DNA of 6,969 nt from NCBI GenBank assembly GCA_910588135.1, contig CAJUOT010000082.1:1-6969 (forward strand). The letters are read 5' to 3'. The stretch is from an uncultured Oscillospiraceae bacterium. GTDB taxonomy: Bacteria; Bacillota; Clostridia; Oscillospirales; Oscillospiraceae. Below the pieces are notes generated by a model, which was given only the letters and a program-made list of their open reading frames with translations, ran no database searches and was not told the origin of the DNA. This document shows positions 1 to 4,917 of this stretch, piece by piece (position 1 is the stretch's first letter; each line of letters opens with the position of its first letter). Position numbers and translations under genes: made by a program.

Positions 1-42
1 CCGAGATCTACACTCTTTCCCTACACGACGCTCTTCCGATCT
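1..42 (+). other. Illumina TruSeq universal adapter remnant (artificial)
   Basis: Bases 1-42 match, as I remember the oligo, the last 42 bases of the 58-base Illumina TruSeq universal adapter: the end of P5 (CCGAGATCTACAC) running into the read 1 primer site, which ends GCTCTTCCGATCT at base 42. The genomic insert begins at 43. This is untrimmed library sequence at an assembly end and should be excluded from any biological interpretation. Confidence 0.97.
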
Positions 43-43
43 T

Positions 44-613
44 CTCACCGGCATTGCCCTGGATAAGACGGACATGACCCTGTGGGTGGGGGACAGCTGG
101 CAGCTGAAAACCACCTTCACCCCGGCGGACTGGTCAGGCGCCGTGTCCTGGACCTCCTCCAACCCGGAGTGGGTCACTGTGAGCGACACCGGCCTGGTCA
201 CCAACGTGAATGCCAGCGGCAAGTACCACAACGCCTACATCACCGCCACCGTTGGCGATGTCTCCGCCCAGTGCGTGGTGCGCGTCCAGTCCAGGAAGCA
301 GAACGATCCCCCCGCCCAATCCCCCGCCCCCGCGGCCAGCGATCCCCCCTCCACCGCCACCACCACCCCGCCCCCCAGCGGGGGCAGCGGCCCCGTGGTG
401 GGGCGGCCGGGCACCATCGTCAACGCGGAGCTGGGCCTGCGGGTGCGTTCCGGCCCGGGCACCTCCTATGAGATCCTGGCCAGCCTGACCAACGGCACCT
501 CTGTCAACGTGCTGGCGGCCGCCGACGGCGGCTGGTATCAGATCAGCTTTGCCGGCAGCGGCGGCTCCACCATGACCGGCTATGTCCTGGGCGAATATGT
601 CTCCGCCAATTGA
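44..613 (+). CDS. Surface-type protein with BIG2 and SH3b domains, 5'-truncated
   Basis: The C-terminal 189 residues of a protein whose start is lost beyond the adapter junction. The open frame runs from base 44 (LTGIALDKTDMTL) to TGA at 611-613, so the ATG at 74 is internal to a domain and not the start. Residues 1-82 read as a bacterial immunoglobulin-like BIG2 domain: ALDKTDMTLWVGDS, then VSWTSSNPEWVTVSDTGLV, then a YITATVGD strand. Residues 83-120 are a Pro/Ala/Ser/Thr-rich, probably extended linker. Residues 121-189 are a bacterial SH3 domain (GLRVRSGPGTSYEILASL, GGWYQISF, GYVLGEYVS). BIG2 plus SH3b proteins are normally secreted and act at the cell wall, often with an enzymatic or adhesive N-terminal part. 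Any such part and any signal peptide lie outside the window, so the activity cannot be told. Confidence 0.87.
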   Translation, partial: LTGIALDKTDMTLWVGDSWQLKTTFTPADWSGAVSWTSSNPEWVTVSDTGLVTNVNASGKYHNAYITATVGDVSAQCVVRVQSRKQNDPPAQSPAPAASDPPSTATTTPPPSGGSGPVVGRPGTIVNAELGLRVRSGPGTSYEILASLTNGTSVNVLAAADGGWYQISFAGSGGSTMTGYVLGEYVSAN

Positions 614-619
614 TGATCC

Positions 620-645
620 GAGCGCCGCCCTGGCGGGCGGCGCTC
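620..645 (+). terminator. Stem-loop after the BIG2/SH3b gene, possible weak terminator
   Basis: GAGCGCCGCCC (620-630) pairs perfectly with GGGCGGCGCTC (635-645) around a TGGC loop, starting seven bases after the stop codon. Only CGCTTT follows directly. A T6 run exists at 661-666 but lies beyond the next gene's ribosome binding site. It may therefore be a leaky terminator or an mRNA 3'-end stabiliser. Confidence 0.5.
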
Positions 646-666
646 CGCTTTGAGGAGGGCTTTTTT

Positions 667-1299
667 ATGCTGAAAGTGGAACGCGTCAGCGTCATGAATC
701 TGGACAACGCCATGCGGGGGGCCCGCAATCCCCTGAACAGCTGGGACCGCTCGGACAGCCGCTACGGCCCAGACGGCCAATATGTGCTGGGGGAAAACGA
801 CCTCGCCCTGGCCACGCGGCTGTGCGCCTCGGGCCGCGACCACCGGAAGTTTATCCGGCAGATTTTCGTGTCCATGGACATCACCGCCCCGCTGTACTGG
901 TGGAAGGAGTTCGACACCTACAAGGTGGGCACCGTGGCCAACTCCACCTCCACCATGCACAAGCTCCACGCCCGGCCTCTGGAGCTGACCGATTTCTCCA
1001 CCGACCGCCTCACCCCCGCGTCCCTGGCGGAGTTTGAACGGTACACGGCCTATCTGGAGACGGTGCGCCAGCGCTATGTGGCGGAAAAGGACAAGGCTGA
1101 CTGGTACGACCTCATCCAGCTGCTCCCCTCCAGCTACAACCAGATGCGCACCGTGTCCTTGAACTACGAGGTGCTGGCCAATATCTATTTTGCCCGCCGC
1201 AGCCACAAGCTGGACGAGTGGCATACCCTCTGCGCAGCGATCTTAGAACTGCCCTACGCCCGGGAGCTGCTGGGCGCGATGGACGGCCAGCACGGGTAA
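667..1299 (+). CDS. Divergent ThyX-like protein, function unknown
   Basis: A 210-residue protein starting at ATG 667, chosen because GAGGAGG lies at 652-658; the in-frame ATGs at 610 and 613 have no such site. The C-terminal half resembles the flavin-dependent thymidylate synthase (ThyX) fold. LLPSSY at 152-157, N166, L170, N172, R177, H180 and EW 184-185 align by eye with the ThyX pattern LP..Y....N.R.L.N...R....A.WEI. The middle (DITAPLYWWKEFDTYKVG, 71-88, then NSTSTM, 92-97) sits where ThyX carries its RHR...S signature, but no RHR motif is present, and the NLR arginine of ThyX is replaced (N166 Y167 E168). The N-terminus has a distinctive RGARNPLNSW (17-26) and DHRKFIRQI (58-66). If the relation is right, canonical dUMP methylation is unlikely. 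The start lies 53 bases after the preceding gene and a strong terminator follows. The fold is inferred; the function is unknown. Confidence 0.75.
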   Translation: MLKVERVSVMNLDNAMRGARNPLNSWDRSDSRYGPDGQYVLGENDLALATRLCASGRDHRKFIRQIFVSMDITAPLYWWKEFDTYKVGTVANSTSTMHKLHARPLELTDFSTDRLTPASLAEFERYTAYLETVRQRYVAEKDKADWYDLIQLLPSSYNQMRTVSLNYEVLANIYFARRSHKLDEWHTLCAAILELPYARELLGAMDGQHG

Positions 1300-1301
1300 A
1301 C

Positions 1302-1342
1302 AAAAGGCGCGCGAAGGCACAGCCTTCGCGCGCTTCCTTTTT
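1302..1342 (+). terminator. Strong intrinsic terminator, probably bidirectional
   Basis: GCGCGCGAAGGC (1307-1318) pairs over 12 bp with GCCTTCGCGCGC (1322-1333) around an ACA loop, followed by TTCCTTTTT on the plus strand. The left flank AAAA (1302-1305) gives TTTT on the minus strand, so the same hairpin can end the converging gene at 1357-1758. Confidence 0.9.
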
Positions 1343-1356
1343 CCAGTTCCAGGCCG

Positions 1357-1758
1357 TCAGACCGCCCTTCCCCCACCCTTTTTCCTCTGGCTGAACTCCC
1401 ACGCCTCCCGGAGCCAGCCCAGCAGTTCTGCGTCAATCTTATGCTCTTCCACCACGGTGACGTGGTGGGTCCAGCGGCCCGGATAGGGCTCCACCGCCAC
1501 GCCGACGCGGGGAGAGCTCTCCCGCCGCCCCAGGCCGAATGTGACCACGATGCCGGGGTCTTTTTTTCGCTTGGGGTGGGACACCATGGCGAACAGGCGG
1601 GGGCCGTAAAAGCTGATCTGGCTCTTCTGGACTTTCACCGACGCTTCCGGAAAGGCCCCGTCCAGAACCTGGAACAGAGTCTGATACAGGGCGCGCTGGT
1701 CCGGTCTGCCGTCAAAAAAGAACAGGACGTCGCTGTCGTAGTGCTCGGGCACAGTCAT
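1357..1758 (-). CDS. DUF5655-like conserved protein
   Basis: A 133-residue soluble protein with no signal peptide or membrane segment. The ATG at 1758 is preceded by AAGGAGG (minus strand of 1767-1773) with 8-base spacing, which fixes the start. The layout recalls the DUF5655 domain: a helix (RPDQRALYQTLFQVL, about 18-32) with a following conserved K45, then the core strands SQISFYGPRLFAMVS (46-60), then IVVTFGLG and a conserved-looking RWTHHVTV stretch (95-102), and a C-terminal helix (AELLGWLREAWEFSQRKK). DUF5655 proteins have no established reaction that I know of. The C-terminus is Lys/Arg/Gly-rich. The gene stands alone, converging on the ThyX-like gene across a shared terminator. The family call is from pattern memory; the gene itself is well supported. 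Confidence 0.8.
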   Translation of the reverse strand: MTVPEHYDSDVLFFFDGRPDQRALYQTLFQVLDGAFPEASVKVQKSQISFYGPRLFAMVSHPKRKKDPGIVVTFGLGRRESSPRVGVAVEPYPGRWTHHVTVVEEHKIDAELLGWLREAWEFSQRKKGGGRAV

Positions 1759-1782
1759 GGCGATCCCCTCCTTCAGGATACC

Positions 1783-1788
1783 ATCATA
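1783..1788 (-). promoter_or_regulatory. Possible -10 box of the DUF5655-like gene
   Basis: On the minus strand TATGAT (five of six to TATAAT) lies 24 bases upstream of the ATG and ten bases upstream of the ribosome binding site. No convincing -35 box is visible at 16-18 bases, so this is a weak call. Confidence 0.35.
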
Positions 1789-1821
1789 CCACGGGGGAGA
1801 AGATTTGAACAGAGAAAGCAG

Positions 1822-1862
1822 TTGGAATTTGCCAAAAAATCACGGAAAGATGGAAATTTCCA
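1822..1862. other. Two operator-like palindromes in the intergenic region
   Basis: TGGAAATTTCCA (1851-1862) is a perfect 12-bp palindrome. TTGGAATTTGCCAA (1822-1835) is a similar but imperfect one, centred 28 bases away. They lie between the divergent DUF5655-like and YxeA-family genes. They could be regulator sites, but A/T-rich palindromes of this size also arise by chance. Confidence 0.3.
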
Positions 1863-1917
1863 CGATTGGGGCGGTCATTGGCCTGGAAGTATTTTACTAA
1901 ATGTTTCTGAGACTATC

Positions 1918-1947
1918 TTGAGCTTCCCTTAACGAAAGCTTTATCTT
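1918..1947 (+). promoter_or_regulatory. Tentative promoter of the YxeA-family gene
   Basis: TTGAGC (1918-1923) and TATCTT (1942-1947), with an 18-base spacer, each match the sigma-A consensus at four of six positions. A TAATAT at 1955-1960 is a better -10 box but has no matching -35. The exact start of transcription is therefore uncertain. Confidence 0.3.
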
Positions 1948-1968
1948 TGCGCGGTAATATGAAACCGT

Positions 1969-1988
1969 CTGATGGGGCGGCCCATCAG
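1969..1988 (+). other. 5' leader stem-loop of the YxeA-family gene
   Basis: CTGATGGG (1969-1976) pairs perfectly with CCCATCAG (1981-1988) around a GCGG loop, 30 bases before the start codon at 2019. No T run follows, so it does not look like a terminator. It may be an mRNA-stabilising hairpin or a DNA operator. Confidence 0.5.
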
Positions 1989-2018
1989 GGAAAACACTGT
2001 TTTATGGAGGGTTTCATC

Positions 2019-2405
2019 ATGAAGAAAAAATGGCTTATTGGATTTGGAAGCGCCGCAATTGTCATCGCGGGCGTCATCCTCGGTTACACTATTTTTTTCA
2101 CCGGCTCCGGCGACATCGCCTATTATACGCAGATCGACAACAGCAAATTGAGCCGGGCGGGAGGGCAGGGGGCCATCGACCTGTCGGGGAACGGGGGAAT
2201 GGACTACTCCTACACACTGACTTCCTATGATGAGAAGGGCGGAGAGAAGAATATCACCTTCGGCGTTTCCCGAGAACTGCGGGAGGGGGCGTTCTTGTGC
2301 CTGACGGTGCGGCCCGGCCGGGGGGTGATGACCTGGGCCGAGGTGCAGTATGACGAGCTTCCTCCGGCGCTACAAGGGTATTACAGCAAATCATCGGATG
2401 ATTGA
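2019..2405 (+). CDS. YxeA-family (DUF1093) membrane-anchored protein
   Basis: A 128-residue protein with a short positive N-terminus (MKKK) and one hydrophobic segment (about 5-27, WLIGFGSAAIVIAGVILGYT). This is an uncleaved anchor or signal peptide with no lipobox cysteine, so the C-terminal domain is expected outside the membrane. The domain matches the YxeA-family pattern: IAYYTQID (33-40), YSYTLTSYDEKGGEKNITF, a REL.EGAFLCLTV strand and a V.TWAEVQYDELPPAL end. The start is ATG 2019, with GGAGG at 2006-2010 and 8-base spacing; the earlier in-frame ATG at 1947 would prepend a stretch lying inside the leader. YxeA proteins are small exported proteins of poorly defined role. It is a single gene with a terminator directly after the stop. 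Confidence 0.87.
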   Translation: MKKKWLIGFGSAAIVIAGVILGYTIFFTGSGDIAYYTQIDNSKLSRAGGQGAIDLSGNGGMDYSYTLTSYDEKGGEKNITFGVSRELREGAFLCLTVRPGRGVMTWAEVQYDELPPALQGYYSKSSDD

Positions 2406-2409
2406 CGAG

Positions 2410-2441
2410 AAAAGGCCCCGCAGTCTGTGGACTGCGGGGCC
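2410..2441 (-). terminator. Intrinsic terminator shared by groEL and the YxeA-family gene
   Basis: GGCCCCGCAGTC (2414-2425) pairs over 12 bp with GACTGCGGGGCC (2430-2441) around TGTG. On the minus strand TTTT (2413-2410) follows the stem, fitting the end of groEL, whose stop codon is about 20 bases away. On the plus strand only TCTTG follows, so termination in that direction should be weaker. Confidence 0.82.
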
Positions 2442-2460
2442 TCTTGCATTCAGCTTGGAA

Positions 2461-4086
2461 TCAATACATTCCCATGTCGGGATTGGGCGCGGGAGCCGGA
2501 GCGGGGGGCTCGGGCTTATCCGCCACCAGGGACTCGGTGGTGAGCAGCACAGCGGCGATGGAAGCGGCGTTCTCCAGGGCGGAACGGGTCACCTTGGTGG
2601 GGTCCACGATGCCGGCGGAGATCATGTCGCAGTACTCCTCCTTGTAGGCGTCGAAGCCGTAGCCGGTCTTGCCGGAGGACTTGACCCGCTCCATCACCAC
2701 GGAGCCGTCGATGCCGGCGTTGGCGGCGATCTGCTTCATGGGCTCGGCCAGGGCCTTGGCCACGATGTTGGCGCCGGTCTTTTCGTCGCCTTCCAGGCCG
2801 TCCACCAGCTTTTCCACCGCGGGGATGGCGTCCACGTAGGCGGCGCCGCCGCCGGCCACGATGCCCTCTTCCACAGCGGCACGGGTGGCGTTCAGGGCGT
2901 CCTCGATGCGCAGCTTCTTCTCCTTCATCTCGGCCTCGGTAGCGGCGCCCACCCGGATGATGGCCACGCCGCCGGCCAGCTTGGCCAGCCGCTCCTGGAG
3001 CTTCTCCTTGTCGTAATCGGAGGTGGTGGTCTCAATGGCCTTGCGGATCTGGCCCACCCGGGCGGAGATGGCGTCGGAGGAGCCCTCGCCGTCCACGATG
3101 ATGGTGTTCTCCTTCTGGACCTTCACCTGGCGGGCGCGGCCCAGCATATCCATGGTGGCCTCCTTGACCTCCATGCCCAGGTCGGAGGAGATGACCTGGC
3201 CACCGGTGAGGATGGCGATGTCCTCCAGCATCTCCTTGCGGCGGTCGCCGAAGCCGGGGGCCTTGATGCAGCACACGTTCAGGGTGCCGCGGAGCTTGTT
3301 CACCAGCAGGGTGGACAAAGCGTCGCCCTCCACGTCCTCGGCCACGATCAGCAGGCGGCGGCCGGACTGGGCCACCTGCTCCAGGATGGGCAGCAGGTCC
3401 TGGATGGAGGAAATCTTCTTGTCGGTGAGCAGGATGAGGGCGTCGTCCAGCACGGCCTCCATCTTCTCGGTGTCGGTGACCATATAGGGGGTGATGTAGC
3501 CCCGGTCCAGCTGCATGCCTTCAACCACTTCGCTGTAGGTCTCGGCGGTCTTGGACTCCTCCACGGTGATGACGCCGTCGTGGGAGACCTTCTCCATGGC
3601 CTCGGCGATGAGGGTGCCGATGGCCTCGTCGGAGGAGGAGATGGCGCCCACCCGGGCAATGTCGGAGGTGCCGGACACCGGCTTGGAATGGCCCTTGATG
3701 GCCTCAATGGCGGCGTCGGTGGCCTTGGAGATGCCCTTCTTCATGACCATGGGGTTGGCCCCGGCGGCCAGGTTCTTCAGGCCCTCGCGGATGATGGCCT
3801 GGGCCAGCAGGGTGGCGGTGGTGGTGCCGTCGCCGGCCACGTCGTTGGTCTTGGTGGAGACCTCCTTGACGATCTGGGCGCCCATGTTCTCAAAGGGGTC
3901 GGCCAGCTCAATCTCCTTGGCGATGGTCACGCCGTCGTTGGTGATGAGGGGGGTGCCGAACTTCTTGTCCAGCACCACGTTGCGGCCCTTGGGACCCATG
4001 GTGATCTTGACGGTGTCGGCCAGCTGGTTGACGCCCCGCTCCAGGGCGTGGCGGGCCTCCTCGCCATAGCAGATGATCTTAGACAT
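2461..4086 (-). CDS. groEL: Chaperonin GroEL (Hsp60)
   Basis: A full-length 541-residue GroEL, the 14-mer chaperonin that folds proteins in the cytoplasm with GroES, driven by ATP. Signatures in order: GEEAR at 8-12, TMGPKGRNV at 29-37, the ATPase aspartate D51 in TNDGVTIAKEI, GDGTTTAT at 85-92, the apical-domain KAPGFGDRRKEML, and VEEGIVAGGG near the C-terminal equatorial domain. The start is fixed by GGAGG (minus strand of 4096-4100), 9 bases before ATG 4086. The C-terminus is a Pro/Ala-rich PAPAPAPNPDMGMY tail in place of the usual long GGM repeat, so the cavity tail is chemically different. There is a cysteine at position 6 (IICYGEEAR). No CIRCE or clear promoter lies directly upstream, so it should be transcribed from the groES promoter through the long repeat-filled spacer. 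A terminator follows. Confidence 0.99.
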   Translation of the reverse strand: MSKIICYGEEARHALERGVNQLADTVKITMGPKGRNVVLDKKFGTPLITNDGVTIAKEIELADPFENMGAQIVKEVSTKTNDVAGDGTTTATLLAQAIIREGLKNLAAGANPMVMKKGISKATDAAIEAIKGHSKPVSGTSDIARVGAISSSDEAIGTLIAEAMEKVSHDGVITVEESKTAETYSEVVEGMQLDRGYITPYMVTDTEKMEAVLDDALILLTDKKISSIQDLLPILEQVAQSGRRLLIVAEDVEGDALSTLLVNKLRGTLNVCCIKAPGFGDRRKEMLEDIAILTGGQVISSDLGMEVKEATMDMLGRARQVKVQKENTIIVDGEGSSDAISARVGQIRKAIETTTSDYDKEKLQERLAKLAGGVAIIRVGAATEAEMKEKKLRIEDALNATRAAVEEGIVAGGGAAYVDAIPAVEKLVDGLEGDEKTGANIVAKALAEPMKQIAANAGIDGSVVMERVKSSGKTGYGFDAYKEEYCDMISAGIVDPTKVTRSALENAASIAAVLLTTESLVADKPEPPAPAPAPNPDMGMY

Positions 4087-4119
4087 ATCGCATTACCTCC
4101 AAAATAATTTTCAAATCAG

Positions 4120-4171
4120 GCTTCCCCCCTGAGGGGGGAAGCTGTCAGCCGAAGGCTGACTGATGAGGGGG
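4120..4171 (+). repeat. Two-hairpin repeat, copy 1 (plus orientation)
   Basis: Hairpin 1 is GCTTCCCCCC (4120-4129) with GGGGGGAAGC (4133-4142). After a single T, hairpin 2 is GTCAGCC (4144-4150), loop GAA, GGCTGAC (4154-4160). The unit ends in TGATGAGGGGG. It has the same order of parts as the copies at 4207-4260 and 4323-4367. It lies 20 bases upstream of the groEL ribosome binding site. Similar units are, from memory, scattered between genes in gut Clostridia genomes. Confidence 0.85.
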
Positions 4172-4176
4172 CAAAC

Positions 4177-4193
4177 AGGGGGCACGCCCCCCT
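4177..4193. repeat. Small hairpin between repeat copies 1 and 2
   Basis: AGGGGG (4177-4182) pairs with CCCCCT (4188-4193) around CACGC. It fills the 35-base centre between the inverted copies 1 and 2, so the whole of 4120-4260 can fold as one branched structure. Confidence 0.55.
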
Positions 4194-4206
4194 CCATACC
4201 GCCGCA

Positions 4207-4260
4207 CCCTCATCCGTCATCCGCTTCGCGGATGCCACCTTCCCCCTTCCAGGGGGAAGG
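4207..4260 (-). repeat. Two-hairpin repeat, copy 2 (minus orientation)
   Basis: Read on the minus strand, hairpin 1 is CCTTCCCCC (4260-4252) with GGGGGAAGG (4246-4238), then linker TGG. Hairpin 2 is CATCCGC, loop GAA, GCGGATG (4234-4218), then ACGGATGAGGG. It is the inverted partner of copy 1. The outer edges of the pair, AGGCTTCCCCC (4118-4128) and AGCCTTCCCCC (minus strand of 4252-4262), form an 11-base terminal inverted repeat with one mismatch. On the plus strand hairpin 1 is followed by C and T6 (4262-4267), which would make a terminator for transcripts antisense to groESL. Confidence 0.85.
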
Positions 4261-4279
4261 CTTTTTTATTCCACAACCG

Positions 4280-4295
4280 CCCTTTCAAAAAAGGG
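4280..4295. repeat. Short A/T-containing hairpin in the groES-groEL spacer
   Basis: CCCTTT (4280-4285) pairs with AAAGGG (4290-4295) around CAAA. It lies between repeat copies 2 and 3 and shares no parts with them. A possible relic of another hairpin unit. Confidence 0.45.
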
Positions 4296-4322
4296 TAATT
4301 CAGCCGCGGGAGCCCTTCAAAG

Positions 4323-4367
4323 CCCCCTTTGGAAAGGGGGTGGCATTTGCGAAGCAAATGACGGGGG
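4323..4367 (+). repeat. Two-hairpin repeat, copy 3 (plus orientation)
   Basis: Hairpin 1 is CCCCCTT (4323-4329) with AAGGGGG (4334-4340), then linker TGG. Hairpin 2 is CATTTGC (4344-4350), loop GAA, GCAAATG (4354-4360), then ACGGGGG. Linker, triloop, the outer CAT/ATG, the loop-closing GC and the ACGG that follows are identical to copy 2, while the middle of the stem differs with compensating changes. It begins seven bases past the groES stop codon in the direction of transcription. Confidence 0.85.
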
Positions 4368-4373
4368 ATTGGC

Positions 4374-4658
4374 TTACTCCACAATCGCCAAAATGTCGCT
4401 CTGACGCACGATGGTGTACTCTTCCCCATCGACTTTTACTTCCGTGCCGGAATACTTGCTGGTGAGCACCTTGTCGCCCACCTTCACGGTCATGACGACC
4501 TCCTTGCCGTCCACCGTGCCGCCAGGGCCCACGGCCACCACCTCGGCCATCTCGGGCTTCTCCTTGGCGTTGGCCGTCAGGATGATGCCGCCTTTGGTCT
4601 TTTCCTCGGCCTCCAGGGCCTTGAGGATCACGCGGTCAGACAGGGGTTTGAGATTCAT
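4374..4658 (-). CDS. groES: Co-chaperonin GroES (Hsp10)
   Basis: A 94-residue GroES, the heptameric lid of the GroEL chamber in the cytoplasm. MNLKPLSDRVILK at the N-terminus, the mobile loop around EEKTKGGIILTANAKEKP (18-35), VVAVGPG, the VKVGDKVL strand and the KYSGTEVKVDGEEYTIV region ending in DILAIVE are all typical, and the length is normal. The start is ATG 4658, with AAGGAGG (minus strand of 4667-4673) at 8-base spacing; a longer in-frame reading from 4718 would start inside the operator and is rejected. It is the first gene of groES-groEL, under a CIRCE operator. The 287 bases to groEL are much longer than the usual short gap. Confidence 0.99.
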   Translation of the reverse strand: MNLKPLSDRVILKALEAEEKTKGGIILTANAKEKPEMAEVVAVGPGGTVDGKEVVMTVKVGDKVLTSKYSGTEVKVDGEEYTIVRQSDILAIVE

Positions 4659-4707
4659 AGCAGGTTCCTCCTTATATGTTGATATGTGTATAAACAAGGT
4701 CACGGGG

Positions 4708-4734
4708 TTAGCACTCAATAAGTCTGAGTGCTAA
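4708..4734 (-). promoter_or_regulatory. CIRCE operator (HrcA binding site)
   Basis: TTAGCACTC (4708-4716), nine bases, GAGTGCTAA (4726-4734): a perfect match to the CIRCE consensus TTAGCACTC-N9-GAGTGCTAA. HrcA binds CIRCE and represses groESL until heat or folding stress depletes its GroEL-dependent activity. The site lies between the predicted transcription start and the groES ribosome binding site, its usual place. hrcA itself is not in the window. Confidence 0.98.
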
Positions 4735-4745
4735 CCACGAGTATG

Positions 4746-4774
4746 ATAATACCCTCTTTGCCGGAAAAAATCAA
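4746..4774 (-). promoter_or_regulatory. Sigma-A promoter of groES-groEL
   Basis: On the minus strand -35 TTGATT (4774-4769), a 17-base spacer and -10 TATTAT (4751-4746), with CIRCE starting 11 bases downstream of the -10 box. The A/T-rich stretch 4779-4794 lies about where an UP element would contact the polymerase alpha subunit, which fits a strong promoter. Confidence 0.85.
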
Positions 4775-4882
4775 CCCCTAAATTCAAAAAATTTGGGCCG
4801 GACGGCAAAAATTCACTCTCCGTTCACATTCATCCCGCCGCGCCGTTTTCACCACCCGCCCCAGACTGCTAAATTCCGCCAC

Positions 4883-4910
4883 AAAAAGACCCCGGCGCAT
4901 CGCGCCGGGG
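4883..4910 (-). terminator. Intrinsic terminator of nrdR
   Basis: CCCCGGCGC (4890-4898) pairs over 9 bp with GCGCCGGGG (4902-4910) around ATC. On the minus strand the stem is followed by TCTTTTT (4889-4883). It starts eight bases past the nrdR stop codon. Between it and the groES promoter (4775-4882) I see only the A/T-rich upstream element and no gene. Confidence 0.9.
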
Positions 4911-4917
4911 CCCTGGC

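Noticed and set aside
580..1224. A 214-codon minus-strand frame over the ThyX-like gene
   Set aside because: Composition is that of an antisense shadow, and the plus-strand frame has a clear ribosome binding site, patterned motifs and a terminator right after its stop.
1441..1932. A 163-codon plus-strand frame over the DUF5655-like gene
   Set aside because: It overlaps the better-supported minus-strand gene for most of its length and lacks a ribosome binding site.
1947..2018. Earlier start of the YxeA-family gene at 1947
   Set aside because: It would add 24 residues translated from the leader hairpin and displace the MKKK-plus-hydrophobic N-terminus; GGAGG at 2006-2010 supports ATG 2019.
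2350..4107. A 585-codon open frame on the plus strand covering groEL
   Set aside because: It is the antisense shadow of groEL: a His/Gly/Leu-rich translation typical of reading a G+C-rich gene backwards, with no ribosome binding site and no recognisable domain.
4120..4367. CRISPR array
   Set aside because: The repeat units are in mixed orientation, differ in sequence and have no regular spacers; they are intergenic palindromic elements.
4163..4465. A 100-codon frame across the groES-groEL spacer
   Set aside because: It runs through the hairpin repeats and into groES antisense; its Pro-rich translation only reflects the C-runs.
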